Of a stretch of DNA of 64,000 bases, positions 34,977-43,319 are shown one piece after another. Source of the stretch: Acidimicrobiia bacterium (GTDB taxonomy: Bacteria > Actinomycetota > Acidimicrobiia > Acidimicrobiales > Acidimicrobilacustridaceae); assembly GCA_020832495.1 (NCBI GenBank), contig JAFIEP010000129.1:79355-143354 (forward strand), read 5' to 3'. The notes under the pieces are model-generated. The model was not told the origin of the DNA and made no database searches. It worked only from the letters and a program-made list of their open reading frames with translations. The translations under genes were made by a program, and so were the position numbers. Each line of letters opens with the position of its first letter. Positions within the stretch are counted from its first letter, which is position 1.

Positions 34977-35201
34977 GCTCGGCGCTGGCCGTCGCAACGG
35001 GAAGCAGACCGGTCGAGGGATCCCACTGCGTCCCCGAGGTGTCGATGGGGGCGAGGACAAGCACTACCTGACGACGCGCTAGCCGGCTTGGCGGGCCTGC
35101 GCTGCTGCAAGTGCTTGAGGGCGAACCGTCGACCAGCCCGCCTGCTTGCCAGACGTGCAGATTACCCCGGTTTCGACCCGTCGGTTGGCCAGCGCTCGGA
35201 C
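34977..35201. other. Right-end non-coding stretch of the island
   Basis: About 225 bases between the last cargo gene and the terminal repeat. No gene is seen; a weak similarity to the left-end heptamer region (GGGTCGAAACCGGGG on the minus strand) lies inside the repeat. Confidence 0.4.
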
Positions 35202-35252
35202 GCGACGTGCCGGAGCGCTCCGAGTCGCGCACCCCAGCGATTCGCGCACCCC
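35202..35252 (-). repeat. Right terminal inverted repeat (51 bp)
   Basis: Its reverse complement matches 11248-11298 at 48 of 51 positions, with the same two GGGGTGCGCG units and the palindrome CGGAGCGCTCCG. A further outward CGCGCAC copy (35299-35305) is followed by a GATC, as at the left end, so the functional end lies outside the repeat, near 35322. Confidence 0.9.
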
Positions 35253-35322
35253 ACAGCTCGACACCTTATGGGGAGAGGTCTGAATCCCGACCGAGTAACG
35301 CGCACAGTTGATCTCTCCACTA

Positions 35323-36501
35323 GGGGAGGTGATGGTGAACGCGCCGGATCTGATCTTCGTTCGCCGCCACCGCGGGCCGAGCGGCTACCACCCTGACGTC
35401 TTCCACGACGAGGACCACGTGGTGCGCACCGTCACCCGGCTCCTCGACCGGGCGGCGGGCAGCCACCGGGTGCTCGACCCGAGCGAGGGCATCCAGGACG
35501 CCCAGCTCGAGAACGGTGCACGAGTGCACATCGTGCACGGCGACCTGAGCCGCGGCGGCCACCTGTTGGTCAACATCAGGAAGTTCACCGGGGTCGCCTA
35601 CCGCTCACTCGACGAACTCGTCGATGCCGGCACGCTCAGCAGCGCAGCAGCGCACCTGCTGCGCTGTGCGGTGACGGCGGGGGCCACCATCGTCTTCTCC
35701 GGCGCACCGGGGTCGGGGAAGACGACGCTGCTGTCGTGCTGCACCGCTGAGCTCCCACCCGGCCGGCGGGTGGTGACGGCCGAGGAGGTCTTCGAAGTCG
35801 AGATCCCGGTGCCCAACGTGGCTGCCATGCAGACCCGACCTCGACGCCCCGACCGAGCCAGCGTCGACCTCCGCCGCCTCGTCGGCGCCTTCCTCCGCAT
35901 GGCTCCCGACGTCGCCATTGTCGGGGAAGTCCGTGACCGCGAGGCGCTGCCGTTGCTGCTGACGCTCTCGTCGGGGGTCACCGGTTACACCACGATCCAC
36001 GCCGGTACCGCCCGGCAGGCCTTGACCCGGCTGCGCTTCATCTGCCAGCTCTCGGGTGCCGGCGAGCACCTCCCCGTGCACGCTCTGAACTCGCTCATCA
36101 CCGACACCGTCGACATCGTCGTGCACTCGGTTCGGTCGGCCTCGGGCCCACAGGTCAGCGAGATCATCGCCGTGGACGACCTGGTGGCCTCACCCGACGC
36201 TGCGCAGTTCACGACTACGACGATCTTCGAGCGCACCACGAGCAGCGGGGAGCTCGAGTGGACCGGGCACCGTCCGGCCCGGCTCCACAGCCGCATGCTC
36301 CGTGCCGGACTCACCTCACCGTTCGACGCTGCCGCAGATCGCACCGCCGGAGGTCGCTCGTCGTACACGGACGAGCGACGGGGCATTCCCGGCACCGAGG
36401 TCGACACCCCACAAGCGGATCCGACGGCCCGCCGAACGACCGATCCAACTCCCAGCCCACCCGACCCGACGACCCCACCACCGCGACGGCGGCTCTGGTG
36501 A
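35323..36501 (+). pseudogene. cpaF: CpaF/TadA secretion ATPase, 3' fragment split by the island
   Basis: About 392 residues, beginning G-E-V-M-V-N-A-P-D-L-I-F-V, exactly where the left fragment stops. ATPase motifs are intact: an N-terminal substrate domain, RGGHLLVNIRKF, Walker A SGAPGSGKTTLLS, APDVAIVGEVRDREAL (Walker B), and GYTTIHAG. The last ~110 residues are a Pro/Thr-rich extension. ATG at 35332 or GTG at 35335, just after AGGGGAGG, might allow translation of a shortened ATPase missing the first ~91 residues. Since the N-terminal helical domain helps hexamer assembly, function is doubtful. The stop overlaps tadB by four bases, so downstream genes may still be translated from any transcript starting in the island end. 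Confidence 0.9.
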
Positions 36502-37376
36502 CGGCCGCAGCCACGGCACTCGTCGCCGCCAGCGGCACCTACCTCCTGGTGACGTCGGCGCTGTTCGGCTGGCGCGGGCGCGCCCCGCGTCTCGGCCACA
36601 CGTCACTCGTGCAGGAGCGTCTGCGACGGTGGGCCGCCGGAGTCGGCATACAACGGTCGACGGCCCCGACGGTCCTGCTCGTCATGGGCGGTACCGCGCT
36701 CGCCGGTGCGGGGTTGGCCACGGTCCTCTTCGGTGGCCTCGTCCCCGCCGTCGTGGCCGGCGCCTTCGGTGCCGCCATGCCCCTCGCCGCCTACCGTCGT
36801 CAACAGCGTGCGCGCAGGGACGCGGTGCGAGCGTCCTGGCCGGCACTGCTCGACGAGGTGCGCGTCCGCACCGGCGCAGGCGGCCAGTCCATCCCACAGG
36901 CACTCATCGCCCTTCGGGATCAGGCGCCGCCCGTGCTGGCGCCGACCTTCGCAGCGGCCCACCACCGGTGGTCGGTCACCACCGATCTCGACGCCACCCT
37001 CGCCGTGGTCAGGGACGACCTGGCCGACGCCGCCACCGACACCATCTGTGAGACCCTCCTGGCCGTCCACGAAGCGGGCGGACCTCACCTCCACGAGCGG
37101 CTCGAGACGCTCGCCGAGGACCGCCGGGTCGATCTCCGTCACCGCAAGGACGCCCTCGCCCGGCAAGCCGGCGCCCGGTTCGCCCGCCGTTTCGTGGTGC
37201 TCGTCCCTGTGGGCATGGCACTGGTGGGCATGTCGATCGGCAGCGGTCGAGCGGCCTACGCAACGCCGGCCGGGCAGCTGGTGGTGGGCCTGTCCATTGC
37301 GCTCGTCGCGGTCTGCTGGTGGTGGGCAGGGCGGCTGATGGCTGTCCCCGAACCACCCCGGGTGCATCGCCGATGA
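36498..37376 (+). CDS. tadB: TadB-like inner-membrane platform protein
   Basis: 292 residues. The start is GTG at 36498, overlapping the ATPase fragment stop. There are hydrophobic segments at the N-terminus (ALVAASGTYLLVTSALF, VLLVMGGTALAGAGLATVLF, VVAGAFGAAMPLAAY) and at the C-terminus, around a cytoplasmic T2SF domain: PALLDEVRVRTGAGGQSIPQ, AAATDT-type helices and HERLETLAEDRR. TadB and TadC form the membrane platform of Tad pilus machinery and contact the ATPase. The family call rests on layout and operon position. Confidence 0.82.
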   Translation: MTAAATALVAASGTYLLVTSALFGWRGRAPRLGHTSLVQERLRRWAAGVGIQRSTAPTVLLVMGGTALAGAGLATVLFGGLVPAVVAGAFGAAMPLAAYRRQQRARRDAVRASWPALLDEVRVRTGAGGQSIPQALIALRDQAPPVLAPTFAAAHHRWSVTTDLDATLAVVRDDLADAATDTICETLLAVHEAGGPHLHERLETLAEDRRVDLRHRKDALARQAGARFARRFVVLVPVGMALVGMSIGSGRAAYATPAGQLVVGLSIALVAVCWWWAGRLMAVPEPPRVHRR

Positions 37377-38287
37377 CCACCGTGGTGTTGTTCACCCTCT
37401 GGTGGCTGGGGGCGGTGACGTTGGCCTCCTGCGTGCCACGCCTGCATCGCCGATCGCTCGCCCTGCGCCTCCACCCCTACCAGCCCGGTGGCGCTCGGCG
37501 CGCCGACGCCGACGTCAGCTCCGTGCCGCCCGGTTTGAGGCACCAACTGCGTGCCCTTCTGGTCGCCGCCGGCGAGTCGAGTGCATCGTTCGCCACGCTC
37601 ACCTCTGCGGGCGGGCGCGAGACGGTCGACGAGCGCTTGCGTCTCGTCCGCTCGCCGCTCGACGGGGCGGCCTTCCGCGTCCGCCAGGTCGGCACCTGCT
37701 TCGCCGCGCTCCTGGTTGCCGGGGCGCTGCTCCCACTGTCGGGTCTCCCGCCGGCGGTGGCGGTCGTCGCCATCATCGGCGCGCCCGTCGCCTGTTTCGT
37801 GGCATGGGAGCAGCACCTCTCCGCCGTGGCCGCCGCTCACCGACGGGGCATCGTCGCCGAACTGCCGGTCGTTGCCGAGCACCTGGCGCTCCTGTTGGCC
37901 TCCGGCTGGTCGCTGGCCGGCGCCATCGACCGCATCGGGCAACGGGCGCATGGCCTCGTGGCCGCCGAGCTGCGGTCGGTGACCGCCCGGATCCATCACG
38001 GGCTGGCCACCACCAACGCCCTGGCCGAGTGGGCGGCGAGCAGCAGGGTCGACGAACTCGACCGGTTGGTGCGCGTCCTGTCCCTCGACAACGCCGGCAC
38101 CGACACCTCTGCGTTGGTGAGCGCCGAAGCCAGTCTCCTTCGCGACGAGGCCCATCGCCGGCTGATCGAAGACCTCGAGCGCCGGGCACAGCAGGTGTGG
38201 ATCCCCGTGACCGTCGCCGCCCTCGTCCCCGGCACCGCCCTGCTGGCCGTCCCGTTCGTGGACGCCCTGTCCACCTTCGCCCACTGA
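37373..38287 (+). CDS. tadC: TadC-like inner-membrane platform protein
   Basis: 304 residues. The ATG at 37373 overlaps the tadB stop (ATGA). Membrane helices lie at the N-terminus (TTVVLFTLWWLGAVTLASCV), around residue 110-160 (FAALLVAGALLPL, AVAVVAIIGAPVACFVAW) and at the C-terminus (IPVTVAALVPGTALLAVPF). The T2SF core is clear in ELPVVAEHLALLLASGWSLA, RIHHGLATTNALAEWA and LSLDNAGTDTSALVSAEA. It pairs with TadB in the pilus assembly platform. Confidence 0.82.
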   Translation: MTTVVLFTLWWLGAVTLASCVPRLHRRSLALRLHPYQPGGARRADADVSSVPPGLRHQLRALLVAAGESSASFATLTSAGGRETVDERLRLVRSPLDGAAFRVRQVGTCFAALLVAGALLPLSGLPPAVAVVAIIGAPVACFVAWEQHLSAVAAAHRRGIVAELPVVAEHLALLLASGWSLAGAIDRIGQRAHGLVAAELRSVTARIHHGLATTNALAEWAASSRVDELDRLVRVLSLDNAGTDTSALVSAEASLLRDEAHRRLIEDLERRAQQVWIPVTVAALVPGTALLAVPFVDALSTFAH

Positions 38288-38343
38288 CCGCTGCCGGACG
38301 CCGAGTCGGCGGCAGCGACCACCAACCCACCCTGAGGAGTCCC

Positions 38344-38535
38344 ATGACCGTCACCGCCTGGCTCACCGCCATCATCCGTGCCCGCGCCGACGACCGAGGC
38401 GAAGGAGTGATCTCCACCGCCATCGCCGTGCTGGTCATGGCGTCCATCGGTGCCCTCATGTGGTTCGGGTTCCAGCAACTGTGGGCGAGCACCGAGGCTC
38501 GGACGACGACGCAGGTGGAGCAGATCGGTTCGTGA
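38344..38535 (+). CDS. Small Flp-pilin-like / DUF4244-type protein
   Basis: 63 residues. A short basic leader ending in ADDRGEGVISTAIAVLVMASIG leads into one membrane helix, with a Gly-Glu pair where type IV prepilin-type peptidases cut (G|E, then hydrophobic). This fits an Flp pilin or its DUF4244 relative in actinobacterial Tad operons. The ribosome site TGAGGAG precedes the ATG. The stop overlaps the next gene. No prepilin peptidase gene is seen in this window. Confidence 0.72.
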   Translation: MTVTAWLTAIIRARADDRGEGVISTAIAVLVMASIGALMWFGFQQLWASTEARTTTQVEQIGS

Positions 38536-38939
38536 CGGGCCACGACGAGGGCACCGGGTGGATCGGCAGCGTGGCCGGCATGGCGGTGTTCCTGGCGTTC
38601 CTGCTGCTCGGCGCGCACGTCCTGGTGCACCTGCACGCCCGCACCATCGTGGCCACCGCCGCGAGCGCGGCCGCCACCACCGCCGCCTCGGCACAGGTCG
38701 ACCACCAGGATGCGGCGTCGGTGCGGGCCGGTCGTCAGCTCGGCGAGGAGCGGGCTCGGGCCCTCCTCGGCGCCAACGGCGCGGCGGCTCACTTCGACTG
38801 GTCCGGATCGAGCAGCGATCTGGTGGTCGTCGAGGTCACCGTGGCTGGTCCACGGCTGCTCCCGCCGACCCTTCGCCGCACGCTCCCCGCCGGCGACCTC
38901 CAACGGCGCGCCGCCGTCCACGTCGAGCACTTCCGGTGA
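38532..38939 (+). CDS. TadE-like pilus assembly protein
   Basis: 135 residues from GTG at 38532. One N-terminal membrane helix (VAGMAVFLAFLLLGAHVLVH) is followed by an extracellular Ala-rich helix and a mixed tail ending in AAVHVEHFR. This is the size and layout of TadE-type minor pilins (TM anchor, then ATAASAAATTAASAQ-like helix). The gene overlaps neighbours on both sides by four bases. Identification is by layout and operon position. Confidence 0.65.
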   Translation: MTGHDEGTGWIGSVAGMAVFLAFLLLGAHVLVHLHARTIVATAASAAATTAASAQVDHQDAASVRAGRQLGEERARALLGANGAAAHFDWSGSSSDLVVVEVTVAGPRLLPPTLRRTLPAGDLQRRAAVHVEHFR

Positions 38940-39406
38940 GCGGCGCGCAACGGCGACCACGCCCACCACGACCCGACGACGCAGGTGTGGTCGGGGGCAG
39001 CGAAGCCATCGCCTTCGGCGTGGCCGTGCTCCTCGTCGGCACCCTCCTCGGCGCCAACCTGTGGGCCACCGTCGATGCCTCCGTGGCTGCCTCGGCGGCG
39101 GCGCGCCAAGCGGTTCGGGCCTACGTGGAGGCACCTGACGGCGCCACCGCCCGCGAGGACGCCGAACGCGCTGCCACCGACGTGGTGGTGACCCACGGCC
39201 GGTCGCCCAGCCGCCTGTCGCTGCACATCGACCATCCAGACGGACGGCCGTGGGGTCGGTGCGTCCCGGTGCGGGTCACCGTCGACTACCGCCTGGCCCT
39301 GGCCACCGTGCCGGGGCTGTCCGCCGGCCCGGAGCGAACGGTCCGCGCCACGTCCACCGAGCGGATCGACCCGTGGCGGTCGGGCCTCGATGCGGGTGTG
39401 TGCTGA
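38936..39406 (+). CDS. TadE/TadG-like envelope protein
   Basis: 156 residues from GTG at 38936. A short polar leader precedes a membrane helix (AIAFGVAVLLVGTLLGANLW), then the Ala-rich segment AAARQAVRAYVEAPD and a beta-rich domain with CVPVRVTVDYRLALATVPG, common in TadE-like proteins. It is the second of three minor-pilin-type genes in a row. Its stop overlaps the next start. Confidence 0.65.
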   Translation: MSGAQRRPRPPRPDDAGVVGGSEAIAFGVAVLLVGTLLGANLWATVDASVAASAAARQAVRAYVEAPDGATAREDAERAATDVVVTHGRSPSRLSLHIDHPDGRPWGRCVPVRVTVDYRLALATVPGLSAGPERTVRATSTERIDPWRSGLDAGVC

Positions 39407-39837
39407 TGGGCCACCACAGGAGCGATCGTGGGTCGTCGCTGCTGCTCTTCCCGGCCGCGCTGCTCGTCGTCCTCACGCTGGCAGCCATCGCCACCGACCT
39501 GGCCCTGGTCCACCACGGCCGGCATCTCGCTCACCACGTGGCGGCCGCCGCTGCCGACGACGCCGTGATGGTCGGTCTCGACACCGAGGCGTTCCGCGCC
39601 GGCGGCGACGACTGGTACCTCGACCGCGCCCTGGTACGTGAGGTGGTCGCCACCACCGTGGCGGCGCACGACCTCGATGATCGCCTCGTGGGTGTCGACG
39701 TCGATCTCTCGCCCGACAGCCGACAGGTGACGGTACGGGTCACGCTCCGAGTCGACTACATCGTGGCCCGGGCGCTCCCCGGCGCCGACCACACGGTGGT
39801 GTCGTCCACGGCGCGAGCGGTGGCACACCTGCGGTGA
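39406..39837 (+). CDS. TadG/TadE-like envelope protein, last pilus gene
   Basis: 143 residues from ATG at 39406 (TGATG junction). The N-terminal DRGSSLLLFPAALLVVLTLA helix followed by LAHHVAAAAADDAVMVGLD is the TadG/putative Flp-pilus pattern (D-R-G-S then TM). The C-terminal part holds a beta repeat QVTVRVTLRVDYIVARALPG. The operon ends here; no clear terminator follows before the convergent epimerase gene. Confidence 0.65.
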   Translation: MGHHRSDRGSSLLLFPAALLVVLTLAAIATDLALVHHGRHLAHHVAAAAADDAVMVGLDTEAFRAGGDDWYLDRALVREVVATTVAAHDLDDRLVGVDVDLSPDSRQVTVRVTLRVDYIVARALPGADHTVVSSTARAVAHLR

Positions 39838-39892
39838 GCGCAGCCCGTCCTGCAGCGAGTTCAGCGGGCCACGAGTTGGACAGAAACGGAGG

Positions 39893-40903
39893 TCACCGCG
39901 CGGCGTCGACTGCCTGGAACCACTCGAGAGTCTGGCGAATCCCTGACTCGAGCGGGACCGGTTCGATGTCGGGGAACAGCGACCGCAGCGACGAGCAGTC
40001 CGCCTGGGAGTGGGGGACGTCCGACTGCCTCGGTGGCTGGTGCTCACGCTCGAGCGAGCGGTCCAACAACCCTTCGAGCAGGCCGATGACCTCGAGCAGG
40101 CTGGTGCGGGACCCGAAGGCCAGGTTCACCGGCTCCGGTGACGCCACCCGTCGTCGGACCGCATCGCAGATGACCCCGCAGACGCTGCCCACGAAGGTGA
40201 AGTCCCGGCTCTGGGTGCCGTCGCCGTGCACCGGCAGTCGCTCCCCGTCGAGCGCTGCCCGCACGAAAGCCGGCACCACCGCGGCGTAGGCATGTCCCGC
40301 CGGCTGCAAGGGCCCGAACACGTTGAAGAAGCGGAAGGCCAGCACGTCGAGGCCGAACGAGTGCTGCCACGACAGCGCGTAGGCCTCCGTGGCCAACTTG
40401 GAGGCGGCATAGGGGCTCATGGGCCGGGTGGCCATCGACTCGCGTTTGGGCAACTCCGGGTTGGCCCCGTAGACCGACGACGACGACGCCACCACCATGT
40501 GGCCGACGTCGGCGCGCCGCATTGCCTCGAGGACCTCGACGGTGCCCGAGGCGTTCACCCGGTGACTCGCCTCGGGATCGGCGATCGAGCGCGGCACCGA
40601 CGGCCGGGCAGCGAGATGGACGACGGCGTCGGCGCCCACCATCGCCTCGTCGAGCGCATCGGGGTCGAGGATCGATCCCTCCACCAACGTGGCCTTCACC
40701 CCGTCGAGGTTGGAGGCGAACCCCGTGGAGAGGTCGTCGAGGGCCACCACGTCGGCCACGCCCATCTCCGTCAGGGCGCGGCACAGGTTGGCGCCGATGA
40801 ACCCGGCCCCGCCGGTGACCACCACCTTGCCCACACCGCCGGTCGCAGGGTCGACCTGGCCGTCGCTCGTCACCTGTCGTGCATCGGCTCGTTCTGTGGC
40901 CAT
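39893..40903 (-). CDS. NAD-dependent sugar-nucleotide epimerase (GalE/WbpP-like)
   Basis: 336 residues. Rossmann motif KVVVTGGAGFIGANLCRAL, VVHLAARPSVPRS, the catalytic S-S-S-S-V-Y-G, then Y-x-x-x-K (SPYAASKLATEAYA), and RFFNVFGPLQ are the extended SDR epimerase signatures. It probably interconverts UDP-hexoses or UDP-N-acetylhexosamines for surface glycan synthesis; the exact sugar is not fixed by motifs. An N-terminal ~25-residue polar extension precedes the fold; a later start is possible. It is convergent with the pilus operon and divergent from the aminotransferase. Confidence 0.87.
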   Translation of the reverse strand: MATERADARQVTSDGQVDPATGGVGKVVVTGGAGFIGANLCRALTEMGVADVVALDDLSTGFASNLDGVKATLVEGSILDPDALDEAMVGADAVVHLAARPSVPRSIADPEASHRVNASGTVEVLEAMRRADVGHMVVASSSSVYGANPELPKRESMATRPMSPYAASKLATEAYALSWQHSFGLDVLAFRFFNVFGPLQPAGHAYAAVVPAFVRAALDGERLPVHGDGTQSRDFTFVGSVCGVICDAVRRRVASPEPVNLAFGSRTSLLEVIGLLEGLLDRSLEREHQPPRQSDVPHSQADCSSLRSLFPDIEPVPLESGIRQTLEWFQAVDAAR

Positions 40904-41001
40904 CGTCGTCGGACACTACACCGCTGCGCCGACACGCTCGTCCGGCGGCCGCCCCGTCGCCGGCTCGCGCCCAGCGCGCCATCGAGGTCCGTGTGAGTTC
41001 G

Positions 41002-41007
41002 TAGACT
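41002..41007 (+). promoter_or_regulatory. Candidate -10 box before the aminotransferase
   Basis: TAGACT lies about 30 bases upstream of the GTG at 41038, with a ribosome site CCGGAGGA in between. Confidence 0.35.
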
Positions 41008-41037
41008 GCCGCTCGCACCGGCCACACCGGAGGACAC

Positions 41038-42171
41038 GTGCCACGGCTCTACCTCTCACCCCCTGACATCGGCCCCGAAGAGCGGACGCTGCTCCTCGAG
41101 GCACTCGACTCCGGTTGGGTCGCGCCGCTGGGACCCATGGTGGACCGCTTCGAGGAGGAGCTCGCCGCCGCCGCCGGGCGCCGACACGCCGCTGCGTTGT
41201 CGAGCGGCACCGCGGCGCTGCACCTGGCCATGCTGCTCGCCGGTGTGCAACCGGGCGACGACGTCCTGGTGCCCACCCTCACCTTCGTGGCCACCGCCAA
41301 CGCCGTCACCTACACCGGGGCACGCCCCTGCTTCATCGACGCCGAGCCCGACACATGGAACCTCGACCCGGCACTGCTGGCCGCCGAACTCGAGCGACGG
41401 GCCGCGGTCGACGACCTGCCCGCAGCGGTCATCCCCGTCGACCTCTATGGCCGGTGCGCCGAGTACGACGCCATCTCGACCGCGTGTGCCCGCTACGGCG
41501 TGCCGGTGATCGAGGACGCCGCCGAGGCGCTCGGCGCGTCCTACCGGCAGCGTCCCGCCGGCAGCTTCGGCACCACCGCCGCGTTCTCCTTCAACGGCAA
41601 CAAGATCATCACCACCAGCGGTGGCGGCATGCTGGTCGGTGACGACCCCGACCTGATCGCCCGGGCACGGTCGCTGGCCAGCCAGGCCCGCCAGCCGGTG
41701 CTGCACTACGAACACCACGAGATCGGCTTCAACTACCGGATGTCGAACCTGCTGGCCGCCGTGGGACTCGGCCAGCTACGAGGCCTGCCTGCCAAGATCG
41801 AGCGGCGCCGGCGGATCGCCGAGCGCTACCAGGCGGCGTTCGCCGAACTCGACGGCCTCGACGTGGTGACAGCACCGCCCGAGCACGAACCCAACTTCTG
41901 GCTCACGGTGGCCCGCGTCGACGCCGCTCGCTTCGGCGCCACCCCCACGCAGATATGCGACCACCTCGGAACGCTCGACATCGAGGCTCGGCCCACCTGG
42001 AAGCCAATGCACCTCCAGCCCCTGTACGCCGACCATCCGTGTGTCGGCGGCCAAGTGGCCGAGGAGGTGTTCCGCACCGGCATCTGCCTGCCGAGCGGCA
42101 GTGCCATGGCCGACAACGACCAGGATCGGGTCATCGAGGCGGTGGCGGGCCTCGCTGGTCGCGGCGCGTGA
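41038..42171 (+). CDS. DegT/DnrJ/EryC1-family sugar aminotransferase
   Basis: 377 residues. It has the family start LYLSPPDIGPEERTLLLEAL, LSSGTAALHLAMLLAGVQPG, VIEDAAEALGA and the PLP-lysine block AFSFNGNKIITTSGGGML (K in N-G-N-K). The enzyme moves an amino group to a keto-sugar nucleotide, giving amino sugars such as 4-amino-4,6-dideoxy forms. The GTG at 41038 has a GGAGGA ribosome site. It overlaps the glycosyltransferase by four bases. It is close to LegC/PglE/PseC-like enzymes by general form, and could serve the nonulosonic-type pathway encoded after 56 kb. Confidence 0.9.
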   Translation: MPRLYLSPPDIGPEERTLLLEALDSGWVAPLGPMVDRFEEELAAAAGRRHAAALSSGTAALHLAMLLAGVQPGDDVLVPTLTFVATANAVTYTGARPCFIDAEPDTWNLDPALLAAELERRAAVDDLPAAVIPVDLYGRCAEYDAISTACARYGVPVIEDAAEALGASYRQRPAGSFGTTAAFSFNGNKIITTSGGGMLVGDDPDLIARARSLASQARQPVLHYEHHEIGFNYRMSNLLAAVGLGQLRGLPAKIERRRRIAERYQAAFAELDGLDVVTAPPEHEPNFWLTVARVDAARFGATPTQICDHLGTLDIEARPTWKPMHLQPLYADHPCVGGQVAEEVFRTGICLPSGSAMADNDQDRVIEAVAGLAGRGA

Positions 42172-43319
42172 GCATCGCCGCCCGGCCGCTTCGGGTGCTG
42201 TGGCTCATCAAGGGCCTGGGCCCCGGCGGTGCCGAACGCCTGCTCGTCCACCAGGCCCGAGTGGCCGACCGCGACGAAGTGGACCTCGCTGTGGGGTTCC
42301 TGGTCCCGTGGAAGGTCCACCTGATCCCCGACCTCGCCGCTGCGGGTGTGCGGGCCACGTGCTTTCCCAATGAGACCGAATGGGATCTCCGGTGGGCACG
42401 TGAACTCCGCCAGGTGCTCCTCACCCATCCGGCCGACGTGGTGCACGTGCACTCCCCCTACGTCGCCTCCGTCGTCCGCCTCCTGGTGCGCACCCTGCCT
42501 CGGGCGACACGACCCGCCGTGGTGGTCACCGAACACAACCGCTGGCCTCGCCACGCGCGCGCCACCCGCCTGGCCAACCGGACCACCATGGCACTCGACG
42601 ACGCCAGCCTGGCCGTGTCCGCCGATGTCCGCGCCACCATGCCCCAGCGGCTGGCGGAGCGCGTGGAGGTGATCACTCACGGCATCGAACTGGGCGCGCC
42701 GACCGAGGCGATCGCCCGACGGGACCTCCAACGCGCACGTCTTGGGATCGGTGTCGACGAGTTCGTCATCGGCACGGTTGCCAACTACCGGCGCGAGAAG
42801 GCATGGGACCTGCTCCTCGATGCGGCCGCCGAGTTGTTCCGTCGCCGTCCCGATGCCCCGGTGCGCTTCGTCACCGTGGGCCAGGGGCCCCTGGCCGACG
42901 ACGTGCACGACCAGCACGCCCGGTTGGGCCTCGGGGACCGGTTCGTGCTGCTCGGGTACCGCCCCGAACCGCTGTGGGACGTGGCGGCGTTCGACCTCTT
43001 CACGCTCTGCTCCCGACACGAAGGACTTCCCGTGGCGCTGATGGAGGCACTGGCCTGCCACGTGCCCGTGGTGGCCACCGACGTGGGCGGCGTGTCCGAT
43101 GTCGTACGGCACGACGGCGAAGGACTCCTGGTGCCCGCCGAGGACGGCGACGCGCTCGTCGAGGCGTGGCTCCGCCTGCTCGACGAACCGTCGACCCGCC
43201 AGCGACTGGCCGACGGGGCCGCCCGGTCGGCAGACCGATTCGACATCACCACTGCCCAGCGCCGACTGGAAGCGATCTACCGGGGCGTGGCGGGGCGTCA
43301 GCGCTGCGCGCCGGCGTAG
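42168..43319 (+). CDS. GT4-family glycosyltransferase
   Basis: 383 residues. N-terminal LRVLWLIKGLGPGGAERLLV holds the GPGGAE acceptor-loop motif of GT4 enzymes. The C-terminal donor domain has GTVANYRREKAWDLLLDAAA, VGQGPL, RFVLLGYR and the E-x7-E motif HEGLPVALMEALA. It is likely a retaining transferase of surface polysaccharide. GTG at 42168 overlaps the aminotransferase stop. Its 3' end overlaps the convergent deacetylase gene by 22 bases. Confidence 0.88.
   Translation: MSIAARPLRVLWLIKGLGPGGAERLLVHQARVADRDEVDLAVGFLVPWKVHLIPDLAAAGVRATCFPNETEWDLRWARELRQVLLTHPADVVHVHSPYVASVVRLLVRTLPRATRPAVVVTEHNRWPRHARATRLANRTTMALDDASLAVSADVRATMPQRLAERVEVITHGIELGAPTEAIARRDLQRARLGIGVDEFVIGTVANYRREKAWDLLLDAAAELFRRRPDAPVRFVTVGQGPLADDVHDQHARLGLGDRFVLLGYRPEPLWDVAAFDLFTLCSRHEGLPVALMEALACHVPVVATDVGGVSDVVRHDGEGLLVPAEDGDALVEAWLRLLDEPSTRQRLADGAARSADRFDITTAQRRLEAIYRGVAGRQRCAPA

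Larger units (their letters stand above)
11226..35322. mobile_element. 24-kb recombinase-trio defence island inserted in cpaF
   Basis: The element separates the two halves of the CpaF-type ATPase gene. It is bounded by 51-bp imperfect inverted repeats (11248-11298 and 35202-35252) and carries three overlapping tyrosine-recombinase genes plus a small accessory gene near its left end. Three GTGCGCG heptamers occur at each end, all pointing inward. Outside the repeats, TATGTGAAG-GATC on the left resembles TAGTGGAGA-GATC, read from the right end inward. The exact crossover points are uncertain by about 10 bases. No DDE transposase or tRNA attachment site is seen. Recombinase trios are known from RIT elements, and multi-recombinase operons with cargo from Tn554-type elements; which group this belongs to is not settled. 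Cargo is mainly defence-like. Confidence 0.85.

Noticed and set aside
11226..35322. Island integrated at a tRNA gene
   Set aside because: Both flanks are halves of a protein gene; no tRNA is seen.
11226..35322. Two separate contigs joined by mistake at the island borders
   Set aside because: Matching inverted repeats at both borders, a recombinase operon inside and exact continuity of the split gene argue for real insertion; long reads would settle it.
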